Assembly: GCA_947643295.1 (NCBI GenBank)
Contig: CANRVM010000006.1
Span: 1 to 16,722, forward strand
DNA length: 16,722 bases
Direction of reading: 5' to 3'
Origin: an uncultured Mycoplasmatota bacterium
Lineage (GTDB): Bacteria; Bacillota_I; Bacilli_A; RF39; UBA660
In this document: positions 7,197 through 14,205 of the stretch, piece after piece
How positions within the stretch are numbered: the stretch's first letter is position 1
Layout of the letters: each line of letters starts with the position of its first letter
Position numbers and translations under genes: made by a program
Notes under the pieces: generated by a model
What the model saw: only the letters and a program-made list of their open reading frames with translations
Told to the model about the DNA's origin: nothing
The model's database searches: none

Positions 7197-7667
7197 ATGA
7201 AAAAAATATTATTTATATCCTCTACAGGAGGCCATTTATCAGAGATGATGCAGTTAAAGAAAATGTTTGATTATTATGATTATCACATCATCACAGAAAA
7301 AACAAAGTCCAATCTTTCTTTACTAGAAAAATATCCTAATAAAGTAAACTTTTTAATATATGGAACAAAAGATCATTTCTTAAGTTATCCTTTTAGATTA
7401 CTTTATAATTGTTTTAAAAGTCTTTATTTCTATCTTAAAATTCACCCTGATTACATTATCACAACAGGAGCTCATACGGCAGGTCCAATGTGTCTGATTG
7501 GTAAAATATTTGGAAGTAGAGTGATTTATATTGAATCATTTGCAAATATTAGCACGAAAACAATTACTGGCAAATTCTTATATCCTTTTTCTGATTTATT
7601 TATCGTGCAGTGGAGTAGTATGAAAAAACTTTATAAGAAAGCAATCGAAGGAGGGTGGATTTACTAA
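7197..7667 (+). CDS. Alg14/PssD-like glycosyltransferase subunit
   Basis: This 156-residue protein resembles the Alg14 (PssD/EpsE/Cps14F) half of split glycosyltransferases, which recruits the Alg13-like catalytic half and carries the acceptor site. Diagnostic segments are the N-terminal ILFISSTGGHLSEM (residues 4-17), IITTGAHTAGPMCLIGKI (87-104) and VIYIESFA (109-116). A hydrophobic stretch near 62-82 may touch the membrane. The ATG directly follows the TAG of the upstream gene. Its own stop TAA shares one base with the ATG of the next gene (TAATG), so translation is coupled. This is expected for two subunits of one enzyme. Known homologues add the second sugar of polysaccharide repeat units. 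Confidence 0.85.
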   Translation: MKKILFISSTGGHLSEMMQLKKMFDYYDYHIITEKTKSNLSLLEKYPNKVNFLIYGTKDHFLSYPFRLLYNCFKSLYFYLKIHPDYIITTGAHTAGPMCLIGKIFGSRVIYIESFANISTKTITGKFLYPFSDLFIVQWSSMKKLYKKAIEGGWIY

Positions 7668-8509
7668 TGATTTTAGTAACACTTGGGACACAAGATAAAG
7701 ATTTTTCAAGACTTTTAGAAGAAATCGATAAGCAAATTCAAGAAAAACAAATCAAAGAGAAAGTAATCGTGCAAGCAGGGTATACAAAATATGATTCTAA
7801 TAACATGGAAATATTTGATTTGATTTCACCAGATGAGTTAGAAAGTCTTGTGAAAAAATGTAGTGTATTAATTACCCATGGAGGAGTAGGATCCATTTTA
7901 CTTGGATTAAAGTATGAAAAACCAATTATCGCAGCGGCTAGATTAAAAAAATATGGGGAGCATACAAATGACCATCAAAAACAAATTATAACGGAATTTG
8001 AAAAAGATGGATATCTATTAGCTTTAAAAGATTTTAATAGTTTAGATAAATTATTAGTAAAAGCAAAACAATTTAAACCAAAACAATATAAAAGTAATAC
8101 AGATTATTTTATTAAGAATATAGATACATATATTGAAAAGGATAACCATACCAGTTGGTTTAACAGGTACTTGTCCTTAACAAAAAATGGTTATCGAGGA
8201 ATTTTCTTTACTCTTCTTAATCTTTTTCTCTTTTATTTATTCTATCAAAATTTATCTATAGAAAGTAGTATTTTGATTAGTTTTTTTTCAACTACAATTC
8301 TTAGTCTTTTGTTTCATAAATTAATTTTGATATCTTATGATTTAAAAAATTATAGTATAATAAGTCTTTTCTTATTACTTCTTGACAGTAGTATGCTTTT
8401 TTTCTCTTTTCATTTTCCAATTATTTATTTCAAAATAATAATAAATATTGTTAGTGTTATTTTATCTATCATAATCATTAAGTATGTGCTTATGAAAAGA
8501 ATGCACTAG
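7667..8509 (+). CDS. Alg13/PssE-like glycosyltransferase fused to a GtrA-like membrane domain
   Basis: This 280-residue protein has two parts. Residues 1-155 are an Alg13/PssE-like GT28 C-terminal domain that binds the nucleotide sugar: MILVTLGTQDKDF at the start, VIVQAGYT (33-40), LITHGGVGSILLGL (68-81), KPIIAAARLKKYGEHTNDHQ (85-104). Residues about 166-275 form four membrane helices (roughly 176-195, 202-222, 230-250, 254-274), beginning RYLSLTKNGYRG and resembling a GtrA-type membrane domain. Usual PssE proteins are about 160 residues and soluble. A GTG at 7655 extends the frame, but the ATG at 7667 matches the family start and overlaps the previous stop by one base. AAGGAGGG ends 11 bases upstream. 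GtrA similarity is by pattern only and uncertain. Confidence 0.82.
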   Translation: MILVTLGTQDKDFSRLLEEIDKQIQEKQIKEKVIVQAGYTKYDSNNMEIFDLISPDELESLVKKCSVLITHGGVGSILLGLKYEKPIIAAARLKKYGEHTNDHQKQIITEFEKDGYLLALKDFNSLDKLLVKAKQFKPKQYKSNTDYFIKNIDTYIEKDNHTSWFNRYLSLTKNGYRGIFFTLLNLFLFYLFYQNLSIESSILISFFSTTILSLLFHKLILISYDLKNYSIISLFLLLLDSSMLFFSFHFPIIYFKIIINIVSVILSIIIIKYVLMKRMH

Positions 8510-8542
8510 AAATTGTATTATAAGCAATAGAATGATACAATT

Positions 8543-8564
8543 AAAACTATTAAAAAATGGTTTT
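8543..8564 (+). terminator. possible weak terminator after the glycan operon
   Basis: AAAACTATT (8543-8551) pairs with AATGGTTTT (8556-8564) through nine base pairs including one G-U, with an AAAA loop. The U-rich end is only four bases long. A second inverted repeat, AATTGTAT (8511-8518) with ATACAATT (8535-8542), lies just before it. Either could slow transcription between the operons. Confidence 0.3.
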
Positions 8565-8590
8565 GGTATTAAAAAGTAAACAAGCTTTCA

Positions 8591-8619
8591 TTTACAAATG
8601 ATATATATTTTGTTAAAAT
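8591..8619 (+). promoter_or_regulatory. promoter of the 8640-10296 operon
   Basis: TTTACA at 8591-8596 matches the -35 consensus in five positions. After a 17-base spacer comes TAAAAT at 8614-8619, preceded by TGT, which makes an extended -10. Predicted start is about 8626, with AGGTGA at 8630-8635, so the leader is about 14 nucleotides. Confidence 0.75.
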
Positions 8620-8639
8620 GATACATAGTAGGTGAAGTT

Positions 8640-9224
8640 ATGAAAAAGAAGAAAATAGTAATTTTAGTTGTAATTGGAGTTACTTGTATTATTTGGGGGT
8701 TCATTACATTATTTATTAGTAGTGTAAAAAAAGATCAAAGAGAAATGAATGCAAGAATGGACGTTATTATTAAGGATTATACAAAATTTAATAGTAATTT
8801 GGAAAAGTATAGCTTAAAAAGAGATGAAATTCATCAAAATTTTTTGGATACTATTTATTATGAAACACTTGGGAATAACGATACTCAATATAAAAATAAA
8901 TTATATGAATATGAAAAAATAGTTACTGATATTAGTAAAAGTACAAAGAAATTGAGGGAATATTGTAAAGAGGGGATTTACTATTCTAAGTCAGATGTTA
9001 ACAGTAAATGTAATTCTTTTAAACAAGGGTATGAGGAAATGATTAATACTTTTGTAGAAGATATCAATCTTTATAATTCTAACTTAAATCAGTATAATGA
9101 TTGGTTAGATAATGAAGGAAAAACAGATAGTGTAAAATTAGATAATTATAAAACATCTAAAAAATATATTGACTATAATAAAGATGGAAAGTATGCTGGA
9201 AAAGGTGAGATGAATGAAGAATAA
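8640..9224 (+). CDS. membrane-anchored helical protein, unrecognised
   Basis: This 194-residue protein has a basic start (MKKKK), one membrane helix at about residues 6-28, and an extracytoplasmic part rich in Lys, Asn, Tyr and Glu, probably mostly helical (about 30-160). The tail is charged and low in hydrophobics (DYNKDGKYAGKGEMNEE). Two cysteines at about 109 and 124 could pair outside the cell. There is no lipobox. I do not recognise a family. AGGTGA four bases before the ATG supports the start. The last 11 bases overlap the start of the phosphodiester glycosidase gene, so both are translated together and may work as a surface pair. Confidence 0.75.
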   Translation: MKKKKIVILVVIGVTCIIWGFITLFISSVKKDQREMNARMDVIIKDYTKFNSNLEKYSLKRDEIHQNFLDTIYYETLGNNDTQYKNKLYEYEKIVTDISKSTKKLREYCKEGIYYSKSDVNSKCNSFKQGYEEMINTFVEDINLYNSNLNQYNDWLDNEGKTDSVKLDNYKTSKKYIDYNKDGKYAGKGEMNEE

Positions 9225-10296
9225 GGAAAAAGAGCAGTTTCTTTCGTTAGAAGAGGATGAGTTTATTGGAAAACAAAAGAAGAAAATGTCTAGAAAAAGG
9301 AAGATTATAATTGCGGTAACTAGTAGTTTTTCTTGTTTCCTATTTGCTTTTTATTTCCTATTTTATGGACCTTGGGATGGTTTTCGTAATTTTTGGATTA
9401 CTACAGCAATGACCACTATGAATCATCGATATTTAGCAACTTCTTTATATAGTGAGGAAACAATACAAAAAGTATTGGCAGGTAATTCAGTAATTGAACC
9501 AGAAGGAAGTACCAATACTTCTTTAATAAAGTTTACGAAATATAAAAAGACAACTATTTATAAAAATGAATATGAAAAAGAAATATTGGATCGCAATCCT
9601 GATGATTTGTATAAAGTAATTGATATAGAAGGAAAAGGCTATAAAGGTTTTTTAATAGCTATTTATGATCCTTCTAGAATATCGATTGCTACTAGTAAAT
9701 ACTTAGGAAAAAGAGGAGAAGATATTTTAACAGTTGCGAAAGATAATAATGCAATTATTGCTATGAATGCAGGAGGGTTTTATGATCCAGACTGGAATAG
9801 TAATGGAGCTCTTCCACATGGAACTGTCATTAAAGACGGAAAGATTGTAAGTGATTATGTAGATGCTAATATGGGGGGAGGTTTTATTGGATTTACAAAT
9901 GAAAATAAATTAATTTTAGGCAAATTTAGTAAAGAAGAAGCGATTAAAAAAGGAATTCGAGATGCTGTTGAATTTGGCCCATTTCTGATTATTAATGGAA
10001 AAAGTGCTTTTGTGAAAGGAAATGGTGGTTGGGGAATTGCACCTCGTACTGCTATTGGGCAAAGAAAAGATGGGATTGCCTTATTCTTAGTTATTAACGG
10101 AAGACTAGCTACTTCCATTGGAGCAGATATGTCTGACTTAACAGAAGTAATGAAAAACTACGGAGCAGTGAATGCCGCTAATTTAGATGGTGGTAGTTCA
10201 ACGGAACTTGTTATTAATCATAAAATTATTAATACACCAGTAGCAGGTGGTAAAAATGGACTACGTGATATGTCAACTTTTTGGATTGTTAAATGA
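9214..10296 (+). CDS. membrane-anchored phosphodiester glycosidase (NAGPA domain)
   Basis: This 360-residue protein has a cytoplasmic basic segment, one membrane helix at about residues 31-51, a stalk, and an extracytoplasmic NAGPA (phosphodiester alpha-N-acetylglucosaminidase) domain at about 145-360. Conserved blocks are AMNAGGFYD (183-191), EFGPFLIINGK (253-263), APRTAIGQRKDGIALFLVIN (276-295) and NAANLDGGSSTELV (320-333). Family members hydrolyse or transfer GlcNAc-phosphodiester groups. Bacterial ones occur near exopolysaccharide and cell-wall glycan genes, as here, downstream of a glycosyltransferase operon. The precise substrate is unknown. The ATG at 9214 lies inside the previous gene, with AGGTGAG about five bases upstream. 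It converges with the minus-strand gene ending at 10301, with no obvious terminator between them. Confidence 0.9.
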   Translation: MKNKEKEQFLSLEEDEFIGKQKKKMSRKRKIIIAVTSSFSCFLFAFYFLFYGPWDGFRNFWITTAMTTMNHRYLATSLYSEETIQKVLAGNSVIEPEGSTNTSLIKFTKYKKTTIYKNEYEKEILDRNPDDLYKVIDIEGKGYKGFLIAIYDPSRISIATSKYLGKRGEDILTVAKDNNAIIAMNAGGFYDPDWNSNGALPHGTVIKDGKIVSDYVDANMGGGFIGFTNENKLILGKFSKEEAIKKGIRDAVEFGPFLIINGKSAFVKGNGGWGIAPRTAIGQRKDGIALFLVINGRLATSIGADMSDLTEVMKNYGAVNAANLDGGSSTELVINHKIINTPVAGGKNGLRDMSTFWIVK

Positions 10297-10300
10297 TTCA

Positions 10301-10678
10301 TTAATTGAAAGCAATTTCTACATCAACATTGGTATCTACAATAGCAATATATAAGAAAATGATACCACTTAATAAAATTAAACCTGAACCAAAGAAACTT
10401 AATTCGTTTAGGTCTTTTTCTTTTTTAGAGGAACATGGTCCAAGATTCTTGACATCATCATAATTATCTAAAAAGAAGTAGAGATAAACAATAGTAAGTA
10501 TAACAAAGATAAAAATCATAATTTCTCGATACTTTTTTTTAGCAACCATATCATGACAAATAAAATATCTTTTTTCTAGAGTATTAGCATATAAACTAAT
10601 TCCAATAATACCAAGATATAGAATCCAAATTTTATTTTCCATATTGATTTGTTTTAATCTTTTTTCGTTTTCCATCAT
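10301..10678 (-). CDS. three-helix membrane protein, paralogue A
   Basis: This 125-residue integral membrane protein has predicted helices at about 17-34, 52-70 and 95-114. A loop at 71-94 is charged and carries PCSSKKEKD. It is clearly related to the protein at 11006-11365. Shared features are an IW start of helix 1, VYLYFFLDNYDD versus IYIYFFARNYKD at the end of helix 2, and GSGLILLSG versus GSSLILLGT in helix 3. I do not recognise the family. No ribosome site lies upstream. A TATAAT on the minus strand (10689-10684) puts the transcription start at about 10677, so the message is probably leaderless, starting at the ATG at 10678 or the one three bases later. It is one of only two minus-strand genes in the window. 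Confidence 0.7.
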   Translation of the reverse strand: MMENEKRLKQINMENKIWILYLGIIGISLYANTLEKRYFICHDMVAKKKYREIMIFIFVILTIVYLYFFLDNYDDVKNLGPCSSKKEKDLNELSFFGSGLILLSGIIFLYIAIVDTNVDVEIAFN

Positions 10679-10683
10679 GATAA

Positions 10684-10712
10684 ATTATATTCTAAAAAAA
10701 AGTTAATATAAT
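10684..10712. promoter_or_regulatory. interlocked divergent -10 elements
   Basis: A minus-strand TATAAT at 10689-10684 and a plus-strand TATAAT at 10707-10712 lie 17 bases apart. Each hexamer occupies the -35 position of the other promoter. The two divergent genes should therefore compete for RNA polymerase. Between the elements is mainly an A-rich run. Confidence 0.5.
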
Positions 10713-10727
10713 TTGTTAGGTGGGCTT

Positions 10728-10973
10728 TTGTGTATCTTTCAAAGTGGTTCGGCAGTAGCATTCTCTTTTAGTGCAATTGTAGTTGGTTATCTACTGATTG
10801 ATGATTTAACGGCAAATGAACAGAATGCTTTAGGTAACTGGTTAATGTTAACCGCACAAGTATTATGTACAAATGCCTATTATAAACAGGTCCAACAAGA
10901 AAGGGCTATGGGCAGTCAGAGTAACCAAACTTGTGGTAACATATCAACAGAGGAGAGTATAGAAAAATGGTAA
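10728..10973 (+). CDS. small hydrophobic-start protein, unrecognised
   Basis: This protein of about 81 residues has a hydrophobic N-terminal segment (FQSGSAVAFSFSAIVVGYLL), then DDLTANEQNALGNWLMLTAQVLCTNAYYKQ, and a polar tail. The pattern recalls small uncharacterised Bacillota proteins, but I cannot name a family. The chosen TTG start lies four bases after AGGTGG (10718-10723), the same spacing used by the genes at 8640 and 16100. The frame also extends to a TTG at 10713, which has no ribosome site and abuts the -10. It is flanked on both sides by the paralogous minus-strand membrane genes. Small size and a TTG start keep confidence moderate. Confidence 0.55.
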   Translation: MCIFQSGSAVAFSFSAIVVGYLLIDDLTANEQNALGNWLMLTAQVLCTNAYYKQVQQERAMGSQSNQTCGNISTEESIEKW

Positions 10974-11017
10974 ATGCATTGAATCAAGAAATTAACAATC
11001 TAAAATTAAATCACTGA
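10967..11017 (+). CDS. 16-codon frame, possible leader peptide or truncated gene
   Basis: ATG at 10967 overlaps the stop of the preceding small gene and reads MVNALNQEINNLKLNH before TGA at 11015-11017. AGAGGAG (10949-10955) lies 11 bases upstream. It looks like the intact beginning of a gene whose remainder was lost where the minus-strand gene was placed; the two 3' ends overlap by 12 bases. A genuine micropeptide is possible. Confidence 0.25.
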   Translation: MVNALNQEINNLKLNH

Positions 11018-11365
11018 TGTAGAATCTACTTCTATCGTATTATTAAGTTGAAAATATAAAAGACAGAAAGTTCCTAATAAAATAAGACTACTACCTACTA
11101 ATCTTACTTCATAATTTTTTGTTTTATATTTTTGATAATCTTTATAATTTCTAGCAAAAAAATAGATATAGATTAAAACAGAAAAAGAAACAATACCTAA
11201 AAACAGATGATTTGCTTTTTTATTCGCTTCTTTATCACCATGTAAAATACTTTTTCTAATTAAAGAATCTCCATAAATATCAAGTAAGGAGATGACAATA
11301 AAGCTAATCCAGATTAAATCCTCAAAGCGAAGGCGATTTACTATGTCTTGGGTATCATTATTCAT
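11006..11365 (-). CDS. three-helix membrane protein, paralogue B
   Basis: This 119-residue integral membrane protein has helices at about 17-31, 53-71 and 88-106. It is related to the protein at 10301-10678, with the same helix order, an aromatic YIYFFARNYKD at the end of helix 2 and GSSLILLGT in helix 3. No family is recognised. As in its paralogue, there is no Shine-Dalgarno sequence: the 20 bases before the ATG on the minus strand hold only an AT-rich CATAAACTAAACT. Translation probably starts on a leaderless or nearly leaderless message. Its start lies about 100 bases from the divergent U32 gene, and its stop overlaps the short frame ending at 11017. It could arise from duplication of paralogue A followed by divergence. 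Confidence 0.7.
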   Translation of the reverse strand: MNNDTQDIVNRLRFEDLIWISFIVISLLDIYGDSLIRKSILHGDKEANKKANHLFLGIVSFSVLIYIYFFARNYKDYQKYKTKNYEVRLVGSSLILLGTFCLLYFQLNNTIEVDSTSVI

Positions 11366-11409
11366 AGTTTAGTTTATGTGAAAAAGCAATTTATCTTTCC
11401 ACTAATTTG

Positions 11410-11418
11410 TGTTAAAAT
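11410..11418 (+). promoter_or_regulatory. extended -10 promoter of the U32 gene
   Basis: TGTTAAAAT gives a predicted start near 11425 and a leader of about 43 nucleotides, the longest of the extended -10 promoters seen here. AGGAGGG is at 11451-11457. The -35 position holds TTTATC, a weak match. Confidence 0.55.
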
Positions 11419-11467
11419 TAAACTTAATTAATAACTAACAAATGAAGAAGAGGAGGGAAAGATATCA

Positions 11468-13621
11468 ATGGTAAAAGAACTACTTTCTCCCGTTGGGAAT
11501 ATGGAGAGTTTATTTCAAGCTATTCATAATGGTGCTGATGCTGTTTATTTGGGAATGAAAAGTTTTGGTGCAAGGCATTTTGCTGCTAATTTTACTGAGG
11601 AGGAGATAAAGGAAGCGGTTAGACTTTGTCATCTTTATCAAGTAAGAATTTATGTTACGATGAATACACTAATTAAAAATAGAGAAGTGGATACCTTTTT
11701 AGAACAAGTCCTCTTTTTACATAAAATAGGTGTTGATGCACTTATTATGCAAGATATTGGAATGATTTATTTGGTAAGAAAGAAGTATCCTAATATAGAA
11801 ATTCATGCTTCTACCCAAGCAAATAATAGTAGTATACAAACAATAAAAATGTTTCACAAATTAGGAGTAAAAAGGGTTGTATTATCAAGAGAATTATCCT
11901 TAGAAGATATAAAAAAAATTGATATTCCTATTGAACTAGAAGTCTTTATTCATGGTGCTTTATGTATTAGTTATTCAGGATGTTGTCTTATGAGCGCTAT
12001 GATTGGAGGAAGAAGTGGGAATCGAGGAGAATGTACTGGAAGTTGTCGTCTTTTATATGATTTGTATGATAAAGATAAAAAGATTTTTTCTAATAAATAT
12101 TTATTAAGTACAAAAGAATTAAATACTATAAATCATATAGAAGAATTAAAAAATAGTAATATTAAGAGTTTCAAAATAGAAGGAAGAATGAAAAGTCCAG
12201 AATATGTTGGTTTTGTAACAAAACTTTATCGAATGCTTCTTGATAAAAAAAGGATGGACTTAAACAAAAAACAAGATGAGTTAAAGACTCTTTATCATCG
12301 AAAATTTACAGATGGACATTTATTTCGTGATACTAATATCATGAATATAGATACTTCTAATCACATAGGATTAAAAATAGGAAAGATAGTAGAAATTACT
12401 AAAAATAAAATAAAAATAAAATTAGAGAAACCATTAAATCAAGAAGATGGTATTCGTTTTTTAGAAAGTGGTAAAGGTTTTATTGTAAATTATTTATATG
12501 ATAAAAATTTAAAACTTGTAAATTCAAGTCAAGATATTGTCATTATTGATAATAAAATTAATTTAAAAACACTAGATACAGTATATAAAACACAAGATAA
12601 AAAATTAATAGAAAAACTTGGGAAATTAGAACTAAAAAAAATAGGAATTGATATGTTTTTTAAAGCGAAAATAGGAAAGCCTATGGTACTTAAAGTTTCT
12701 TCAAGTAATAAGGAAATTATCGAATATGGAGAAATGGTAGAAAAAGCAAGAAATGCTCCTTTAAGCAAAGAACAAGTAATCAAACAACTAGAAAAGTTAG
12801 GAAATACTTGTTTTCAAAAATCTATGATTCAGATGGATATGGATAGGGACATTTTTATTCCTGTTCGGTACTTAAATGAAATTAGAAGAAAAGCTCTTGA
12901 AAAGTTAGAAAAGTCTTTAAAGCAAAAAGAAGTAGAAGTGATAGAAAATAGAATTTCTTATCAAAAATTAGAAGTATCTGATCAAGCTAAAATGACTTGT
13001 ACTTGTTATTTAGAAGAACAGATAAAGGTATGTTTGGCTTTAGGATTTGACAGAATATATGTAGTAGAAGAAGAGTACTATCAAAAATATAAAGAAAATC
13101 CTACTATCTATTATGTAGAAAGAAGAAACTTATTTCATTCTAATTTAAAGTTTGAGAAATCTTTAATTCATGAATATCAAGAAGTAAAAACTTCTAGAAC
13201 TATTGGTAATTATACTTTAAATGTTACGAATATCTATTCTTTGTATAATTTATTAGAAAATGGATTTGATAATGTTTGTTTATCTGTAGAATTAAAGGAA
13301 GAGGAATTAGAGGAATTTTTAGAAGAATTTGAAAAAAAGTTTGGATTTTCTTTCTCTCCAGAAATAATAGTTTATGGAACTTGTTGTAATATGATGATAA
13401 AAGGAAATATTTTAAATATAGAAGAAGGGTATTTTCGGTATCAATTAAAAGATAAAAAAGGACGTTTTTTCCCAGTCTATCAAAAAGATTATAATACTTA
13501 TATTTTACATGAAGAAAAAGTAATAAAAAATATTAGTAATAAATTTACTTATGTAAAAAGATTTGAATTTTATGAAGAGAGTGGAGAAGAAATTAAAAGA
13601 ATAGTAAAAAAGTTTACATAA
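11468..13621 (+). CDS. U32-family protein, RlhA-like (probable RNA hydroxylase)
   Basis: This 717-residue protein is annotated by family as a U32 collagenase-like peptidase. Characterised long members (RlhA/YdcP) instead hydroxylate 23S rRNA cytidine, and shorter ones (TrhP) hydroxylate tRNA uridine, using an Fe-S centre and prephenate. The barrel domain spans about 1-280, with KELLSPVGNMESLFQAIHNG at the start, GADAVYLG (22-29), EIHASTQAN (111-119) and FKIEGRMKSPEYV. The cysteine cluster lies at 166, 172, 173, 189 and 193 (GALCISYSGCC, RGECTGSC). A long C-terminal region (about 290-717) corresponds in place to DUF3656-type extensions and holds further CTC and CC motifs. The length suits the RlhA group better than TrhP. 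AGGAGGG ten bases upstream sets the start. Ribosomal substrate is inference. Confidence 0.82.
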   Translation: MVKELLSPVGNMESLFQAIHNGADAVYLGMKSFGARHFAANFTEEEIKEAVRLCHLYQVRIYVTMNTLIKNREVDTFLEQVLFLHKIGVDALIMQDIGMIYLVRKKYPNIEIHASTQANNSSIQTIKMFHKLGVKRVVLSRELSLEDIKKIDIPIELEVFIHGALCISYSGCCLMSAMIGGRSGNRGECTGSCRLLYDLYDKDKKIFSNKYLLSTKELNTINHIEELKNSNIKSFKIEGRMKSPEYVGFVTKLYRMLLDKKRMDLNKKQDELKTLYHRKFTDGHLFRDTNIMNIDTSNHIGLKIGKIVEITKNKIKIKLEKPLNQEDGIRFLESGKGFIVNYLYDKNLKLVNSSQDIVIIDNKINLKTLDTVYKTQDKKLIEKLGKLELKKIGIDMFFKAKIGKPMVLKVSSSNKEIIEYGEMVEKARNAPLSKEQVIKQLEKLGNTCFQKSMIQMDMDRDIFIPVRYLNEIRRKALEKLEKSLKQKEVEVIENRISYQKLEVSDQAKMTCTCYLEEQIKVCLALGFDRIYVVEEEYYQKYKENPTIYYVERRNLFHSNLKFEKSLIHEYQEVKTSRTIGNYTLNVTNIYSLYNLLENGFDNVCLSVELKEEELEEFLEEFEKKFGFSFSPEIIVYGTCCNMMIKGNILNIEEGYFRYQLKDKKGRFFPVYQKDYNTYILHEEKVIKNISNKFTYVKRFEFYEESGEEIKRIVKKFT

Positions 13622-13654
13622 ATTACCTTAATTGTTACTAAATTGTAAAAAGTG

Positions 13655-13663
13655 TGCTAAAAT
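13655..13663 (+). promoter_or_regulatory. extended -10 promoter before the thioredoxin-fold gene
   Basis: TGCTAAAAT lies 24 bases before the ATG at 13688. Predicted start is about 13670 and AGGAGAG follows at 13674-13680, so the leader is about 18 nucleotides. No terminator is seen after the U32 gene, so readthrough may add to expression. Confidence 0.55.
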
Positions 13664-13687
13664 ATTAGTAGATAGGAGAGTGGGAGT

Positions 13688-14203
13688 ATGAGTGAGAAAA
13701 AAAGTATTCCTCTAAAGAATTACTTTATATTATTTTTTATTATATTAACTACATTTTTAATTGTCTATTATTTCTATCGTTGGTATGTTGTTTATTCAGA
13801 CTACCAAGATGATATTCCAGTGATTAGGGATACACTTTTAGAAGTTTCAGAGGAGGAAATGTATCATTATATTCAAGAAAACTCTACTACTGTTGTCTAT
13901 TTGTGTACCTCAGAAGATATGACTTGTCGTAATTTTGAAAAGAGTTTTAAAAAATTAATTGAAAGAGATTCTTTGAAAGAGTATATTACTTATGTAAATT
14001 TAACACATGTTGATAAAGATAAATTTATTAGTAACTTTAATGAGAAATATCATTATAAAAAAGAATTAAAAAATTATCCAGCTTTCATTGTCTTTGATTC
14101 TGGAAATGTAGTAGATTTATTACAAGAAACTAAAAATAGTAAAGTATCTATCTCTGATGTAAAATCTCTTTTGAAAAGAAATGAAGTAGGGAGTAATTAT
14201 TAA
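13688..14203 (+). CDS. membrane-anchored thioredoxin-fold protein
   Basis: This 171-residue protein has one membrane helix at about 12-30 and an extracytoplasmic domain with thioredoxin-like order. VVYLCTSEDMTCRNFEKSF at 69-87 resembles the strand-active-site-helix unit. TYVNL (101-105) is a central strand, and NYPAFIVFDSGNVV (129-142) carries the expected cis-proline (Pro131). The cysteines are Cys73 and Cys80, spaced C-x6-C and not C-x2-C, so ordinary disulfide exchange is doubtful. It may be a thiol-redox or structural relative. AGGAG nine bases upstream supports the ATG. Two bases separate its stop from the trmL start, so the two share a transcript, though no functional link is known. Confidence 0.72.
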   Translation: MSEKKSIPLKNYFILFFIILTTFLIVYYFYRWYVVYSDYQDDIPVIRDTLLEVSEEEMYHYIQENSTTVVYLCTSEDMTCRNFEKSFKKLIERDSLKEYITYVNLTHVDKDKFISNFNEKYHYKKELKNYPAFIVFDSGNVVDLLQETKNSKVSISDVKSLLKRNEVGSNY

Positions 14204-14205
14204 TT

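Noticed and set aside
8511..8542. AATTGTAT/ATACAATT inverted repeat as an operator or attachment site
   Set aside because: The eight-base arms are AT-only apart from one G-C pair and the loop is 16 bases. In sequence this AT-rich such repeats arise by chance, and no second copy was seen.
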